Positions 45,884 to 57,485 of a stretch of 64,000 bases of DNA are shown in pieces. The stretch lies in the NCBI GenBank assembly GCA_029204225.1, contig CM055098.1, positions 21,487,097 to 21,551,096 on the forward strand, read 5' to 3'. Position 1 is the first letter of the stretch. Each line of letters begins with the position of its first letter. Made by a program: the position numbers and the translations under genes. The notes under the pieces were generated by a model. The model made no database searches. It saw only the letters and a program-made list of their open reading frames with translations, and had not been told where the DNA came from. Origin of the DNA: Diphasiastrum complanatum (Eukaryota; Streptophyta; Lycopodiopsida; Lycopodiales; Lycopodiaceae).

Positions 45884-47323
45884 TTGGATCAGATCATAAT
45901 ACCTAATCATTTGTTGAGGTGGATCTTATGCAGAGTCAGACTTAGTGAGGGAGATAGTCACAAGTCAAGAAGAAGAGAAATATGTGAAGAGTTCAAAGTA
46001 GGATGTACTTTGAATGATGTCATTGTGAATGATAGTGAGAAAGAATCATTATCATATGATTCATTACCTAAAACATTGAATAGAAGTTCTTGTTTGAAGA
46101 AAGAGAGTACTTCAGTCATCCTTATGTTGAAGGTACTAATCATTTTTTTCATGGCTTCTAAGGTTTTTGAGATTTCTACTTCTTATGATGCAATCATTAA
46201 GAGGGAGTCTTATGAAGGAAAGAGCAATGGAAGATTGGTTCTTGGGAAGATCCAAGGCATGGATCTCACATCTCTTCATCAACTCAAAGGATTCTATGAT
46301 TGTGAATTGATCACTCATGATCAAGATGGCAAAAGGTTGGTTGGAGAAGACTACATGGAACAAATCGAGAGGAAATTTCTTCAAGGCAAGGGAGATCTCA
46401 TTGGTGAGCTTATTGAGGTTTGTTATGGGCTCAAGAGGGCTGGATTTATTAGGTTTGATACTCATCTTCACCTACTCTACTTCATGTTGGATGGAAAGCT
46501 TGGAATCTATCTTTTGATTTATGATGGTGACATTGGTGACGTTGTTTTCACTAACCTTTGTGGAAATTCGAGATCAAGCATTGATGAGATCTTGTTGGAT
46601 CTAGATCATATGTCTGAGAGGGAGTATTTCCAGAGGTTTAGGTCTGAAGATACTCATATCTTTGATATCTTTGATGATCAAGAGAAAGGTAAGCAAGTGG
46701 AAGCGACACACTTTGCTTTACTCACATGTTTTGGAGAATTTTCTTGTGTAAATGATGCTATGCAAGTGGATATTGGTTCTCATGGTTTTCATACTGGAAA
46801 AGCAAGTAATGGATCTGGAAAACAAAGTTTGTTCAATGACTTTGATGGTCAAGAGGAAGATCAAGAGGTTGGTCTCAAAGGGCTTCAACAACACAAAAGG
46901 AAAGGTGGCAATTTGGAGCTAGTCAAGAGCATCAAAGGAGAGGTAATTGGCAAAGATGTTATGGATCTATTTTTACAGCTTATTGAAGACTCAAGTAAGG
47001 TCAAAGGAGCAGCAAGGAAGTGTTGTTCAAGTTTACTTTACTTGTTCTATCTCATTTTTGAGCTATTTCATGTGGATGTGTGCAAATTGTTAAGATATGG
47101 ACAAACTAGCTACATTGTCTTGCAATATCTTGTTGTTGGAGTTGTACTAGCATTCTTGGCTGGTTTTGCTGATGGAAATGAAGTTATTGGAGGTTCATTA
47201 TGTCACTCATCCATGATCAAGTTCTCAAGTGTTGAGCTACTTGGTGCCAATACTTGGAGATTGTCAATTTTTGGTGAATTCATGGTCATTTTCTTGTGTC
47301 AAGTAGATATTGGATCCTATTGA
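45884..47323 (+). CDS. Unrecognised 479-codon frame in a presumed non-autonomous LTR element
   Basis: The frame is open from 45884 (TTG). The first in-frame ATGs are at 46124 and 46151, giving 399 or 390 residues. It starts about 190-460 bases after an iMet primer site, where copia elements carry gag, but shows no gag, zinc knuckle, protease, integrase or RT motif. Visible features: an acidic and charged middle (for example FDDQEKGKQVE, FDGQEEDQEVGLKGL), a Lys-rich piece HKRKGG, and a hydrophobic region at about 385-430 (LLYLFYLIFELF, LQYLVVGVVLAFLAGF) that could span a membrane. No stop or frameshift interrupts it, unlike nearly all neighbours. It could be a captured host gene, an element-specific protein, or a chance frame. 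I assign no function. Confidence 0.45.
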   Translation: MDQIIIPNHLLRWILCRVRLSEGDSHKSRRREICEEFKVGCTLNDVIVNDSEKESLSYDSLPKTLNRSSCLKKESTSVILMLKVLIIFFMASKVFEISTSYDAIIKRESYEGKSNGRLVLGKIQGMDLTSLHQLKGFYDCELITHDQDGKRLVGEDYMEQIERKFLQGKGDLIGELIEVCYGLKRAGFIRFDTHLHLLYFMLDGKLGIYLLIYDGDIGDVVFTNLCGNSRSSIDEILLDLDHMSEREYFQRFRSEDTHIFDIFDDQEKGKQVEATHFALLTCFGEFSCVNDAMQVDIGSHGFHTGKASNGSGKQSLFNDFDGQEEDQEVGLKGLQQHKRKGGNLELVKSIKGEVIGKDVMDLFLQLIEDSSKVKGAARKCCSSLLYLFYLIFELFHVDVCKLLRYGQTSYIVLQYLVVGVVLAFLAGFADGNEVIGGSLCHSSMIKFSSVELLGANTWRLSIFGEFMVIFLCQVDIGSY

Positions 47324-48271
47324 TCACTTCAAATGTGTTTCTAACACCTATTTTACTGTTGTGTGATTTTGTGGATTAGAAGGATGAAAGCTTGAGCTAA
47401 TGATCATTCAATATGTGATAGCATGATTAGACAATAACATTCAAGCATTCATATATCCACAATCAATCATACAAGTGTAAAAAAAGAGGGCTTCACAAGG
47501 TAAGAAAAGGTGGAGGAGGCTTAACTTCTCTATCTGAATCTCTATCCTTCACAATGGAAAGTGATTACAAAATGATGTCACATCCCTGCTTATAGAAAAG
47601 CTAGGGTTAGGGTTTTTGGTTCACCCAAAAACCATGTGCCATAACAACTTGACTATCATAAAAGGTAAAAAGCCAAAATGCATTTTAAACTACTTGGGTC
47701 CTTTTTTACTATTGGACCATTGAAGCATAGATCTAATTTTATTTCTCGTGCCATCAGTGTACGAGTACAATGGACTTTCTAACAGTGTCTGACATTATAT
47801 TTACAATTAGATCTGAGTTTCTTTTCCGACTCAACCATGCTTTCGTTCTCGTCGTTGTAAGATATGTTGGGGAGGTGATGTCATTGGCAGGTCCGCGACT
47901 CGTCGACCTTCTGATATTGGCATTCCCGATAAATCTGGATTCTAGAACTCCTTCTGGGAAAATTGTCGACGGTCCATAGTGTAGTTTGGCGGCTCGATTC
48001 CTTCACTTGATATTCATTAGGCATTTTCGGCATCTAGAATCCGTTAGAAGAATCTTCACCAAAACTTTCTAATAATGGGCTTGTTGGCCATTCTATTTTA
48101 AGCTTAAATAGCTTTTCAAAAATAAAAAAAAATGGCAACTATTGAAGAGCCTACCAATTTCTAGAAGCAAGAATTGGTGCTACTTCAACCATACTATCAC
48201 AAAAATTGAAGGCAGATTTTTATGCAAAAAAAAAGAAGAGTATTAGAGTTATCATTGACACTTTGGAAGAG
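47324..48271. other. No gene seen; 3' side of the unknown-ORF unit
   Basis: A second LTR matching the sequence before 45687 would be expected here but I cannot find one. The stretch is AT-rich with no motif. Confidence 0.4.
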
Positions 48272-48790
48272 GCTCTGGTACCACTTTAACAACCAAGAAG
48301 AGCATCCCACCAAGCCTCTGAGTAGATCTCCACCAATGCCTCCAAAATCCTCCAATGTGCCTCTCCTCCAATGCTCCTAAGATCCTTCCAAAAGTAGACA
48401 AACAAGATGAATTTACCACCCAACCATAGCTAGATCCAAGTTTCAAACAAGACTATCTAGCACCCTTGCTAAACCACAATTACTACCATCAGAAACACAA
48501 GCATGCTCAAGATATTACCCCCATCTAAGTCCCATACCAAAGATGGTGATCCTCTCAAGAGCAAGCAAGCCAATTCTATGCACTACTCACTAGCAATCCA
48601 CTAGAGAATAGAATCTAGCAATAACACAAGAAATCTCCCCTCCTTTGGGCACCCTACCTCTCTCTTATAGATGGCCTATGACTCACTTTAAAGCACTATG
48701 GAATGTCCACACAAGCCAATAAGGAGGCAAAGGAAGAGCCAAGAGCATGGGACCTTCCATAATTCATGGTTCTTGGTTTTAACTTCTTGG
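48272..48790 (-). mobile_element. Possible LTR relic behind an imperfect primer site
   Basis: GCTCTGGTACCA (48272-48283) is one base off the iMet primer-site complement. The following 500 bp have no coding sense and the C/A-rich character of the minus-strand LTRs here. No partner LTR is seen. It ends where the copia integrase fragment begins. Confidence 0.3.
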
Positions 48791-48794
48791 GTTC

Positions 48795-50371
48795 TTTAGG
48801 GGCATTAAGAGACGAGTATATCTCTACTGAATTCAAGGAGTAGCCTTAGCCAAGGCATTGAACAACAATTCATAAATCCCTATTCGCCTCAGTCAAATGG
48901 ATTAGCTGAGAAGAAGAATCGTACCCTAGTCGAGTCAACCAAGTTCATGCTGGCTCGCGCATCATTATCGAAGAGTTTCTGGGTTGAAGTTGTCTCCACT
49001 GCAGCTTACATTCTCAGGCCCTCCAAGTGTCAAACATTTTTTAATTCGACTGCTTCTATCATATGCTGCTACATCCGACCTCGAAGTACATCAACTTGAT
49101 GTATAGACAACTTATCTGAATGAAGTTATTGAAGAAGACATCTACATGATACAGCCCGAGGGATACAATTGACGGTAAGAAGGATCATATTTGCAAACTC
49201 TAAAAGACACTTTATGGTTTGAAACAATCGATGAGGGCTTGGTTTCAGGGGATTAACACATTCCTCATCCAACATGGCTTTCAACCAAGCATTGTCGATT
49301 CCAATGTCTATTTCAAGTCAGTGCAACATTCCTTCATTATCATCACCTTGTATGTTGATGACACATTGCTTCTCAACAATAGTATCGATCACGTGAAGGA
49401 TGTGAAACAGATGTTGTCTTCCGAATTCAACATGACCGATCTGAGCGAGGCTCACTATTGTCTAGGAACTCAAATCCATCAAGACAGAGTGAGACGACTG
49501 ATTTACATCACTTAGCAAAGATATCTTCATAATACCCTTATTAGATATAATCTGATCAATTGTAAAGAAGCTCACTCACCGATGGATTCAGGCCGGTGAT
49601 TGTCAAAAGACCAATGTCCTCATATCAAGCAAGAAAAAGAGAGAATGAGAGCATATCAAGCAGGAAAAGGAGCGAATGAGAGAGTATCTCTTTCAATCGA
49701 TGCTTGGATCTGTCATGTATGCAATGGTCTACACAAGACCTTACATCGCTTTTGTAGTTAAGCCAATTCATGGCTAATCCTAACATCAGCCATTTGGAAG
49801 GCTCTTATTCGAGTCATGAGATACATTTGAGCTACAATGGACCCATGAATCTGTTATGAGAAAGTCGACAACAACAATCTCCATTGGCTCAGTGGATATT
49901 TAGATGCAAGCTGGGGAGGAGATGTAGACACTCGTAAATCCACATCCGGATTTACATTCTTCTTCAATGGCGGTCCTATCTCTTGGAACAGTCGCAAAAA
50001 AACCTCTATTGCTCTTTTCTCCACAGAAGCAGAGTATATTGTTGATTCTCAAGCTTTTAAAGAATCAATTTGGTTGAGAAATTTATTGTCAGATATTAGT
50101 CTAAAGCGGTACACTCCAACAATCATGTTTTGTGATAATCAGAGTGCCATTGCCTTATTGGCCAACCCTAGATTTCACTCTAGGAGTAAGGACATTGAGA
50201 TTCGATATCACTATGTTAAGAGTAAAGTTCTCAATAGATTGACATACTGTCGAACACAAGACATGACGGCAAATGTGTTTACCAAGGCATTGAGCATTGA
50301 TGCACACAATAGATTTTGTGCATCGCTTAGTCTGAAGATCAAAGCATTTATGGATTCATATAAAGGGGGGG
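48795..50371 (+). pseudogene. Decayed Ty1/copia pol: integrase end, RT, RNase H
   Basis: It starts within the integrase (RDEYISTEF, then SNGLAEKKNRTLVEST in frame near 48890). Reverse transcriptase at 49219-49515 includes IVDSNVYFKS and the catalytic YVDD. RNase H lies at about 49890-50371, with SISWNSRKKTSIAL-like and MFCDNQSAIALLANP stretches, then a purine tract AAAGGGGGGG directly before the LTR at 50372. Stops and frameshifts separate the pieces. Gag, protease and the 5' LTR are missing. This is a different copia family from the CACACGTGTG-bearing ones. Confidence 0.8.
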
Positions 50372-51266
50372 TGTTGGATTTATTTTCTCTACTCTCCTCA
50401 ATCTCATATTAATCTAGCTCCATTCACCTCCTATAGTTTTTCATGCATTGTTGTCCAGTCTGTAGAAATACTCTATTTTTTAAGACAAGCATTACAAGTC
50501 CTACAACCGCAAAAGGAGACCACAAGGTCCCGCAAGAACATCACTTGTAGCTTGTAGAGATGGTTCTACTAAGTGTTCACTCATGCACAAAAGATCGCAA
50601 GGTCCCGCAAGAGCGTCACTTGTGACTAGTAGCGATGGCTAAAGACCCCACAAAAAAGGAGACCACAAGGTCCATCAAGAACATCACTTGCGAGTTGTAG
50701 CAATGGTTCTGCTAAGTGTTCAGTCATGCGCAAAAGGATCGCAAGGTCCTGTAAGAGCGTCACTTGCGGCCAGTAGTGATGGTTCTAAGGCCTCGCAAAA
50801 AGGAGACCACAAGGTCCCACAAGAACATCACTTGCGGCCTTTAGCGGCCTTCATGCCTATGTAAAAGGAGTGACATCATAGTCTTCATGCTCGACTGTTT
50901 CGTAATTTCTATTGTACCTACATTGACAATGACTGCAAGCCACGATCTACCTCAAATGGTGCAATAGCTCCATGCTAGCTTCTTGTACTTACATCTGCAC
51001 TAATGTAAAATTGTATATAGATGATGATCATTGTAATCTAACACTCACAGAGAGACAAACGCATTGTATATGCTTTCTATCATACTGACTGTCAGAAATA
51101 AGCTCATAGCTTTTACAAAACGCAGTTAGCTTCCTGAGTAGGTGATTTCGTTTGTGAATGTCTTGTGTTCAGAGCATTCATCTGACTTGTATTGTTATAT
51201 ACATCAATCTAAATTGATTGTCTTGCTATTCAAATTTGTCAGTATTGTATGCCTCACTACTTTGCA
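50372..51266 (+). repeat. Copia LTR copy 1, 3'-truncated, with inner subrepeats
   Basis: It begins TGTTGGATTTATTTTCTC directly after the purine tract. Inside (about 50510-50840) are imperfect subrepeats containing ACCACAAGGTCC and CAAGAACATCACTTGC. Similarity to copy 2 holds until CTACTTTGCATTT, where copy 1 breaks off and a second pol-end/purine-tract sequence follows. Confidence 0.85.
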
Positions 51267-51289
51267 TTTATGGATTCATATTAAGGGGG
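51267..51289 (+). other. Second polypurine tract and pol tail between two LTRs
   Basis: TTATGGATTCATATTAAGGGGG repeats the 23 bases that precede the first LTR (50348-50371) with small changes. The order is thus LTR, pol-tail/PPT, LTR, with no internal region. Confidence 0.85.
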
Positions 51290-52322
51290 TGTTTTGGATT
51301 TATTTTCTCTACTCTCCTCAATCCCATGTTAATCTAGTTCCATTCACCTCCTATAGTTTTTCATGCATTGTTGCCCAGTCTGTAGAAATACTCTATTTTC
51401 GAAGATAAGCATTACAAGTCCTGCAACCGCAAAAGGAGACCACAAGGTCCCGCAAGAACATCACTTGCGGCTTGTAGCAATGGTTCTACTAAGTGTTCAC
51501 TCATGCACAAAGGATCACAAGGTCCCGCAAGAGCATCACTTGCGACCATAGCGATGATTAAAGACCCCACAAAAAGGAGACCACAAGGTCCATCAAGAAC
51601 ATCACTTGCAAGTTGTAGCAATGGTTCTGCTAAGTGTTCACTCATGCGCAAAAGGATCGCAAGGTCCCGCAAGAGCGTCACTTGCAGCCAATAGTGATGG
51701 TTCTAAGGCCCCACAAAAAGGAGACCACAAGGTCCCACAAGAACATCACTTGTGGCCTGTAGTGGCCTTCATGCCTATGTAAAAGGAGCGATGCCATAGT
51801 CTTCATGCTCGACTGCTTCATCATTCCTATTGTACCTACATTGACAATGATTGCAAGCCACGATCTACCTCAAATGGCGCAATAGCTCCACGCCAGCTTC
51901 TTGTACTTACATCTGCACTAATGTAAAATTGTATATAAATGATGATCATTGTAATCTAACACTCACAGAGGGACAAACACATTGTAGATGCTTTCTATCA
52001 TATTGATTGTCAGAAATAAGCTCATAGCTTTTACAAAACACAGTTAGCTTTCTGAGCAAGCAATTTCATCTGTGATTGTCTTGTGTTCAGAGCATTCATC
52101 TGACTTGTATTTTTACATATATTAATCTGAATTGATTGTCTTGCTATTGTGTTCAGATTTGTCAGTATTGCATGCTTTGCTACTTTGCATTTTTTGTCTG
52201 GTTTTATAATTGATTTGCTATTGTGTTCAGATTTGTCAGTATTGTATGCTTCGCTACTTTGTATTTTATGTCTGGCTTTCTGATTGATTTGTCTAATTGT
52301 CTACTCTTTCACTTCCGCAACA
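51290..52322 (+). repeat. Copia LTR copy 2, probably full length
   Basis: It matches copy 1 from TGTTTTGGATTTATTTTCTC on and continues past copy 1's break through two GTTCAGATTTGTCAGTATTG repeats to ...CACTTCCGCAACA (52322), a plausible LTR end. The subrepeats lie at about 51430-51750. Confidence 0.75.
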
Positions 52323-52868
52323 TAAACATATTTTTGTGTATGCATGCATGATCAGAGTGGCGCAGTGTATGACAGCAAGGGAAACAGGATCATCGATCCT
52401 TCTTCTACCGAATCTTGTGGTTTGTTTAGAGTTTCCCCCGACAAGAATGAGATTGTGTGAGCTTGTTGATGGATTAGTAGTGTGTCAAATAGCTAATGAT
52501 TTAAGAGAAATTAATTAGTACATCAATGGAAGAACAAACAATAAAGTGAGAAAATTACACTCTTGATTGAATCAAAATTGATTCGAATACATCAGAGTGC
52601 ATATGCATGAAGCGCATGCTTCTATTGCATGAGTTTTCAAAAGGCTTCAGCACTTGATCATTGATTGATTGCACTCTACTTTTCTGATTGATATTCTACC
52701 TACTGATTGTGGGTCAATGACTGAGTACAAGTAAGTATGGTTATACATCTTTATTAGTTCTACTTGATTTGTTATATGTTAGATAGCATTCGTTGTAAAT
52801 AGTACTTAGAATATACATGGTAGATTGTCCTCTGATTGCAACACTGGTCAAAACAATTTACAATATTG
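52323..52868. other. Spacer with a 15-base initiator-tRNA-like match
   Basis: ATCAGAGTGGCGCAG (about 52350-52364) equals the 5' end of plant initiator tRNA-Met, but the rest of a tRNA does not follow. It may be an eroded primer-site region behind the LTR. No gene seen. Confidence 0.35.
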
Positions 52869-52970
52869 AAATAAGTGTTGGGTCAAAATAAGTGTCGGGT
52901 CGAAATAAGTGTCATGTCAAAATAGGTGCCAGGTCAAAACAAGTGTCAGATCGAAATAAGTTAGAGTCGA
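52869..52970. repeat. Tandem array, 6 units of 17 bp
   Basis: Units of the form AAATAAGTGTCGGGTCG start at 52869, 52886, 52903, 52920, 52937 and 52954, each with one to four changes. Confidence 0.9.
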
Positions 52971-55127
52971 TTCGATCCATCAACCTAGGCCAGCATTGAA
53001 ATCCATTTTGATACTCAAGACTACGATCTTCTATGCATATCTTTTTTATTTTTAAAGAGCTCCATCCCACCAACCTATTATATGAAGTAATGGAAAGATC
53101 GTAGCTTATGTACAGTCTTTCTAGAGAGAGAACAATACATTATGTGCATAAGCCCTTGGCATAGGAAAAATTGTATATGGTACTTGAATTTATTTCTCCC
53201 ATGAAAAAATTTGTGATCTTGTTTTGCTAGAATATTAACTTTGGGCCCAGCTCTCCAAATGGCCCATGCTAAATTGAAAAGTGTTTGAAGTTTGAAGCTT
53301 ATAAATCTCAATCTCCAATATCATTGTATTGAATATTAAGTTATAAACCTTGGAACTTACATAGAATCAACTTTTAAGTTGAAAGGATTTCATGTACTTA
53401 TTTAATCATGAACTTTAAAAATAATTTGTAGCCTGTCAAAATGACAATTTTATATAAGTTATGCACTTCAGCGTTGATAGCCCAAATTGCAAGGGCCTAT
53501 CAAATATGTCCCGATTGACCTTTTTAGAGCATGACAACATCAAATTTCAACATTGACAAGATCCATGCTGAAATTGTTGCTACAATTAAAGAGAAGATGC
53601 ATGTGATTCAAGCATTCAGACAAGAGAAATACATTAGCTGTAATAGCGAGCAAGTCCATGCTATAGCATTCTATGCTAGTATTTTAAATTTTCTACATGT
53701 GCATAACTTTCATATTTGTTATAATTTGTATAATGTGCATTGTTGTCGGTATTAAGTATTCATGCACAATTTTCTAGGGTTTTTCAAATTTTGGAATGAG
53801 AACCTGGTTGTGCAATTTTTTTATGGACTCCAAGCTTGCTACATGTATGATCAGATATGAGGTAGCCCATAGTAGCACATCAATACTAAAAAGGTGGTCT
53901 ATGATCACATCGCCATGGTTAGTCAGACCATCTAGAACATCAAAACTTTGTCCCTTTGTGCTCCACATTTAATACAAATCCAAATCAAACTAGTCAAGCC
54001 CTAAACTAGCACATTTGGATGAGCTTAGTACTAGAGCAATGGTTGTACCTCTCTAGGAATTTCCACCTTTGTCAACCACCCATTCAATCTTCTTAGCATT
54101 GTCTTTGATGAAGTCTGTGATTGGAATTAGTCGGCTAGATTTTGTTAGCTCTAAATTGCTTAATATTGTAGCACCCACAATCTCAATTCTTTGATAAACA
54201 ACCATGATAATATTGTGCACGTTTCATGTGAGAATGTTGGTGGACCTGAGTTGCCTAGCTTGGATCCACAAATGATAACTATCATTTATAGCAGAGCAAA
54301 TTTAGGCTATTGCAACAATACCACAAGCAAATTTGTTCGTTGAACGTAATTTTGCTTCATTGCTACATGCATGGATTGGCTTTCTCACAAAAAAATCATT
54401 CTTTTCTTTTACAAGGTATAGTCTCACGAGGAATTCAAGTCACCAAGGGTAGTTTTTGAAAATTTGTGGGCTCCAAAATAACTCTTTGTTATAGCTACGT
54501 ATCATGTAGTTGTCTCATGGGTTGTATCAGACCACTCTTTGACAATTGGTGGCATCAACTCCAAAGATCCATTCACTACCTTGAAATTAAGAAATAAATT
54601 CTTATGACGACATTAATATTAAGTCAAAACAATGTTGTCCATCTCAACCAGTCTGTCACTATATAAAATTTAATACGTGCATGACTCATCATGCAACACG
54701 CTTGAGGCCTGGGCTACTTCTCAAGGTCATAAGAGGAGCACACCATCTCAAAAAACAAATGTGAAAATCACTTGTGTTTCTAGTCTAGTGTGTGCATGGC
54801 AAATCCACTTCGATCGTAGTGGGCATCGATTGAGTGCAACATGCCAATGTTAGTCTCTGTAATCTAATCCCAAACCGCTTTTTTCACAAGATAAACTATG
54901 GACATTTTGTTATTTGTGCAAGGCAAGAAAACGAATCCGAATGCCAAGAATCCTAATCTCTCAACCAAGCAAATTGAGCTCAAATTTTTTTGAAAGCATG
55001 TTATCAAAACTATATACTTGATGGTTTGTGTCTATCCTTCTTGGCCTCGAGGATTAACTTGTTTGCCATCAATGTCTTATTTTTTTCAAGCATAAGCTTC
55101 AATAGGGTTTTCTTGTTGGAGTATCTA
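52971..55127. other. Gene-free stretch
   Basis: No protein, LTR or repeat recognised. The 3' end of the gypsy element (integrase C-terminus, 3' LTR) would be expected below 55128, but reading stops there. Confidence 0.45.
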
Positions 55128-55821
55128 TCATTTAACAGGTACTAAAGAACCAATTTTCTTTATAATCCAAAACGGTCCACAATATCTCGTAGATAGTTTA
55201 TAATGCTTCCCTGTACTCATAGTCTTAGAATCCTTAGGTATTCTAAGATATACCCAGTCATCGACTTTAAAATCTCTGGGAGACCTTTTAAGATCGGCAT
55301 AGTGCTTAGCTCTATCCTGAGCACTCCGGATACAATCACGGGCCACTTCCAACATTTCACGTGTATCATGCAAGACATCTGCAACTTTTTGGATCTTAAC
55401 AGACTTTGTCTCCACATTTATCAGAGATCTAGGTTGAAAATCGTACATCAGCATAAACGGACTATAACCAGTAGCATAATGTTTTTTACTGTTATAAGCA
55501 AACTCAATTAAAGGAATGTAATCTTCCCACTGAGATTGCCTGTGAGACACATGAGTTCTCAACATATCCTCCATAGTATGATTAGTTCTCTCAGTCTGGC
55601 CATCTGATTCAGGATGATCAGAAGAACTAAAACTAAACGAGGTTTTAAGCTTATGGAATACAACTGACCAAAAGTGACCTATAAATTTAAGATCTCTATC
55701 ACTAACTATATCACTTGGTAGTCCATAAAGCCTAAATAATCTTCCCACAAAGATCTGGGCTAAATCCGAAGCCTTAGCAGTTGACTTAACTGGTATAAAT
55801 GTAGCTAAATTTGTCAACCTG
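55128..55821 (-). pseudogene. Gypsy integrase, second half
   Basis: It continues the integrase core after the copia insertion, with DRLTNLATFIPVKSTAKA, DIVSDRDLKFIGHFW (second catalytic Asp) and DHPESDGQTERTNHTME (catalytic Glu). The C-terminal part follows with FKVDDWVYLRIPKDS and YCGPFWIIKKIGS. It stops soon after, where the C-terminal and any chromodomain should follow. Joined across the 4.1-kb insertion, it is collinear with 59964-60533. The frame extends a few codons into the copia LTR (to 55856). Confidence 0.88.
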
Positions 55822-55826
55822 TCCAC

Positions 55827-56474
55827 TGTGAAAGATTTCATATCCTTAAGATCCAATCTACTTGAATGATCTTTGGTTAGAAAGAGAAATACACTATCAA
55901 TTTCACCAATGTAGAAAAATCAGCATCTACACACAATTTGAGATGCAAACACTAATAGAACTTGATCAAACTTGAATGAAATGATTATGCTGTTGCTGTC
56001 CATACAAAACCAGCAAGCTACTGTATTTCACACGTGTGGATCCAAAAATAGCAAATATAGATCATTCTACACATAGAATTGCAAGCAATCACTAAGATAG
56101 TGCACCAATGGATAGTAGAACCCAAGAGAACCATGTATAAGCATGAAATGAGATAGAGAAGAGAGAAGATGACTCTCTCCATGAGTTACATCCTTTTATA
56201 GCAGGTCCAAACCCTATTTGGCCACTTGGCTTTCCCACCAAAATGCTAACCCTACCAATTTTGGGTCTAGATTCAATGTACCCAACTTATTCAAATTGAA
56301 TCTACTCAAACTCGCATCCTATCTTTCCCACACTTTCAAAAAGTGTTTATTCAAATGAAATTTAGACTAATGAACTTTGAAAAGTCAACCTCTAAGTCTA
56401 AAACAAGTTTTGGCCTCAATATGCCAAATATGGAAATATTGCAAAATGTGATGAAACTAGTTGAATCTTTCACA
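55827..56474 (-). repeat. 3' LTR of the gag-less copia (648 bp)
   Basis: TGTGAAAGATTTCATATCC to GAATCTTTCACA on the plus strand. CACACGTGTG is at 56029-56038. Confidence 0.93.
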
Positions 56475-57455
56475 CTCCCTCTTCAACTAATTTTAGCATA
56501 GACTTTGATAATACTCCAAGTGAAGTCCTATGCTTCATGAACAAGTCTTTTCCCAATGCTTTGGTGAAGATATCAGCTACACATTTCCTTGAAGACACAT
56601 GTTGAAGCTCCACCTCCGTTGCAATGACTCGCTCCCTCACAAAATGATATTGTATCTCAATATGCTTGCTCCTAGCATGAAAGATAGGATTGGATGCCAT
56701 TCTTTGGGCTGATTGATTGTCACAAAAGATGATTGGCTCTCTGAAAAATCCAGCAAGTGAAGATCCTTGATCATCCTTTTGATCCATACCATCTCCTTTG
56801 TGCAATGTGTAAGAGCTTTGTACTCGGCCTCACTAGATGACAATGAGATAGTGGCTTGTTTCTTTGACATCCATGATATAGCTCCATCACCTATGAAAAT
56901 ACAATAAGAACTAATGGATTTCCTATCCATTACATCTCCAACATAGTCCGAATCTGAAAATCCAAAAAGATTAGGTGATGATCCCTCATACAATATGCCA
57001 AAATCTCGAGTTCCAATGATGTACCTCAAAACTCGCTTTCCTAGCTTCCAATGCTCCTCACTAGGATCTTGCATGAATTGACTCAATCTTCCAACACAAT
57101 AGCTTAGATCAGGTCTAGTAATGGTTAGATAGATGAGTGAACCAACTAGCTTTATATAGAGAGTAATGTCCTTGAAGGATCTTTCATTACCTCTTATAGT
57201 AAGCTTTACATGAGACTCCATAGGTGTATTAATAGCTTTTGCATCTACCATATGAAATCTTTCTAGAATAGAATTAGCATACTTCTCTTGACAAATGAAA
57301 GTAGATTGAGAAGATCTAATGAGTTCTATTCCTAAAATGTAATGCAAATTACCAAGATCATGCACCTCAAACTCCTTCTTAAGAGCATTCTTGATATCCT
57401 CCACATCTTGATTGTCTCCACCACTCAAGATGATATCATCCACATAGATTAGCAA
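56470..57455 (-). pseudogene. Copia RT catalytic part and RNase H, frameshifted
   Basis: Frame 57455-56637 starts at the catalytic YVDD (MLIYVDDIILSGG) and runs through LGNLHYILGIEL and the RNase H start (GFSDSDYVGD, SLSSSEAEYKALTHCTK). A frameshift near 56740 moves the rest into frame 56805-56470: IIFCDNQSAQRMASNPIFHAR, IQYHFVRERV, SLGVLSKSMLKLVEEGV. The stop TGA is formed by the first bases of the LTR itself. Confidence 0.88.
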
Positions 57456-57485
57456 GATGGTAACATCATTTCCAGCAAACCTATA

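Noticed and set aside
50510-51750. CRISPR-like spaced repeats in the 50-52 kb region
   Set aside because: The repeats vary, the spacers are themselves related, and they lie within a plant retrotransposon LTR; no CRISPR context exists.
52350-52364. ATCAGAGTGGCGCAG, identical to the 5' end of plant initiator tRNA-Met
   Set aside because: The anticodon arm, T arm and 3' acceptor strand do not follow. At most it is an eroded primer-site neighbourhood, not a tRNA gene.
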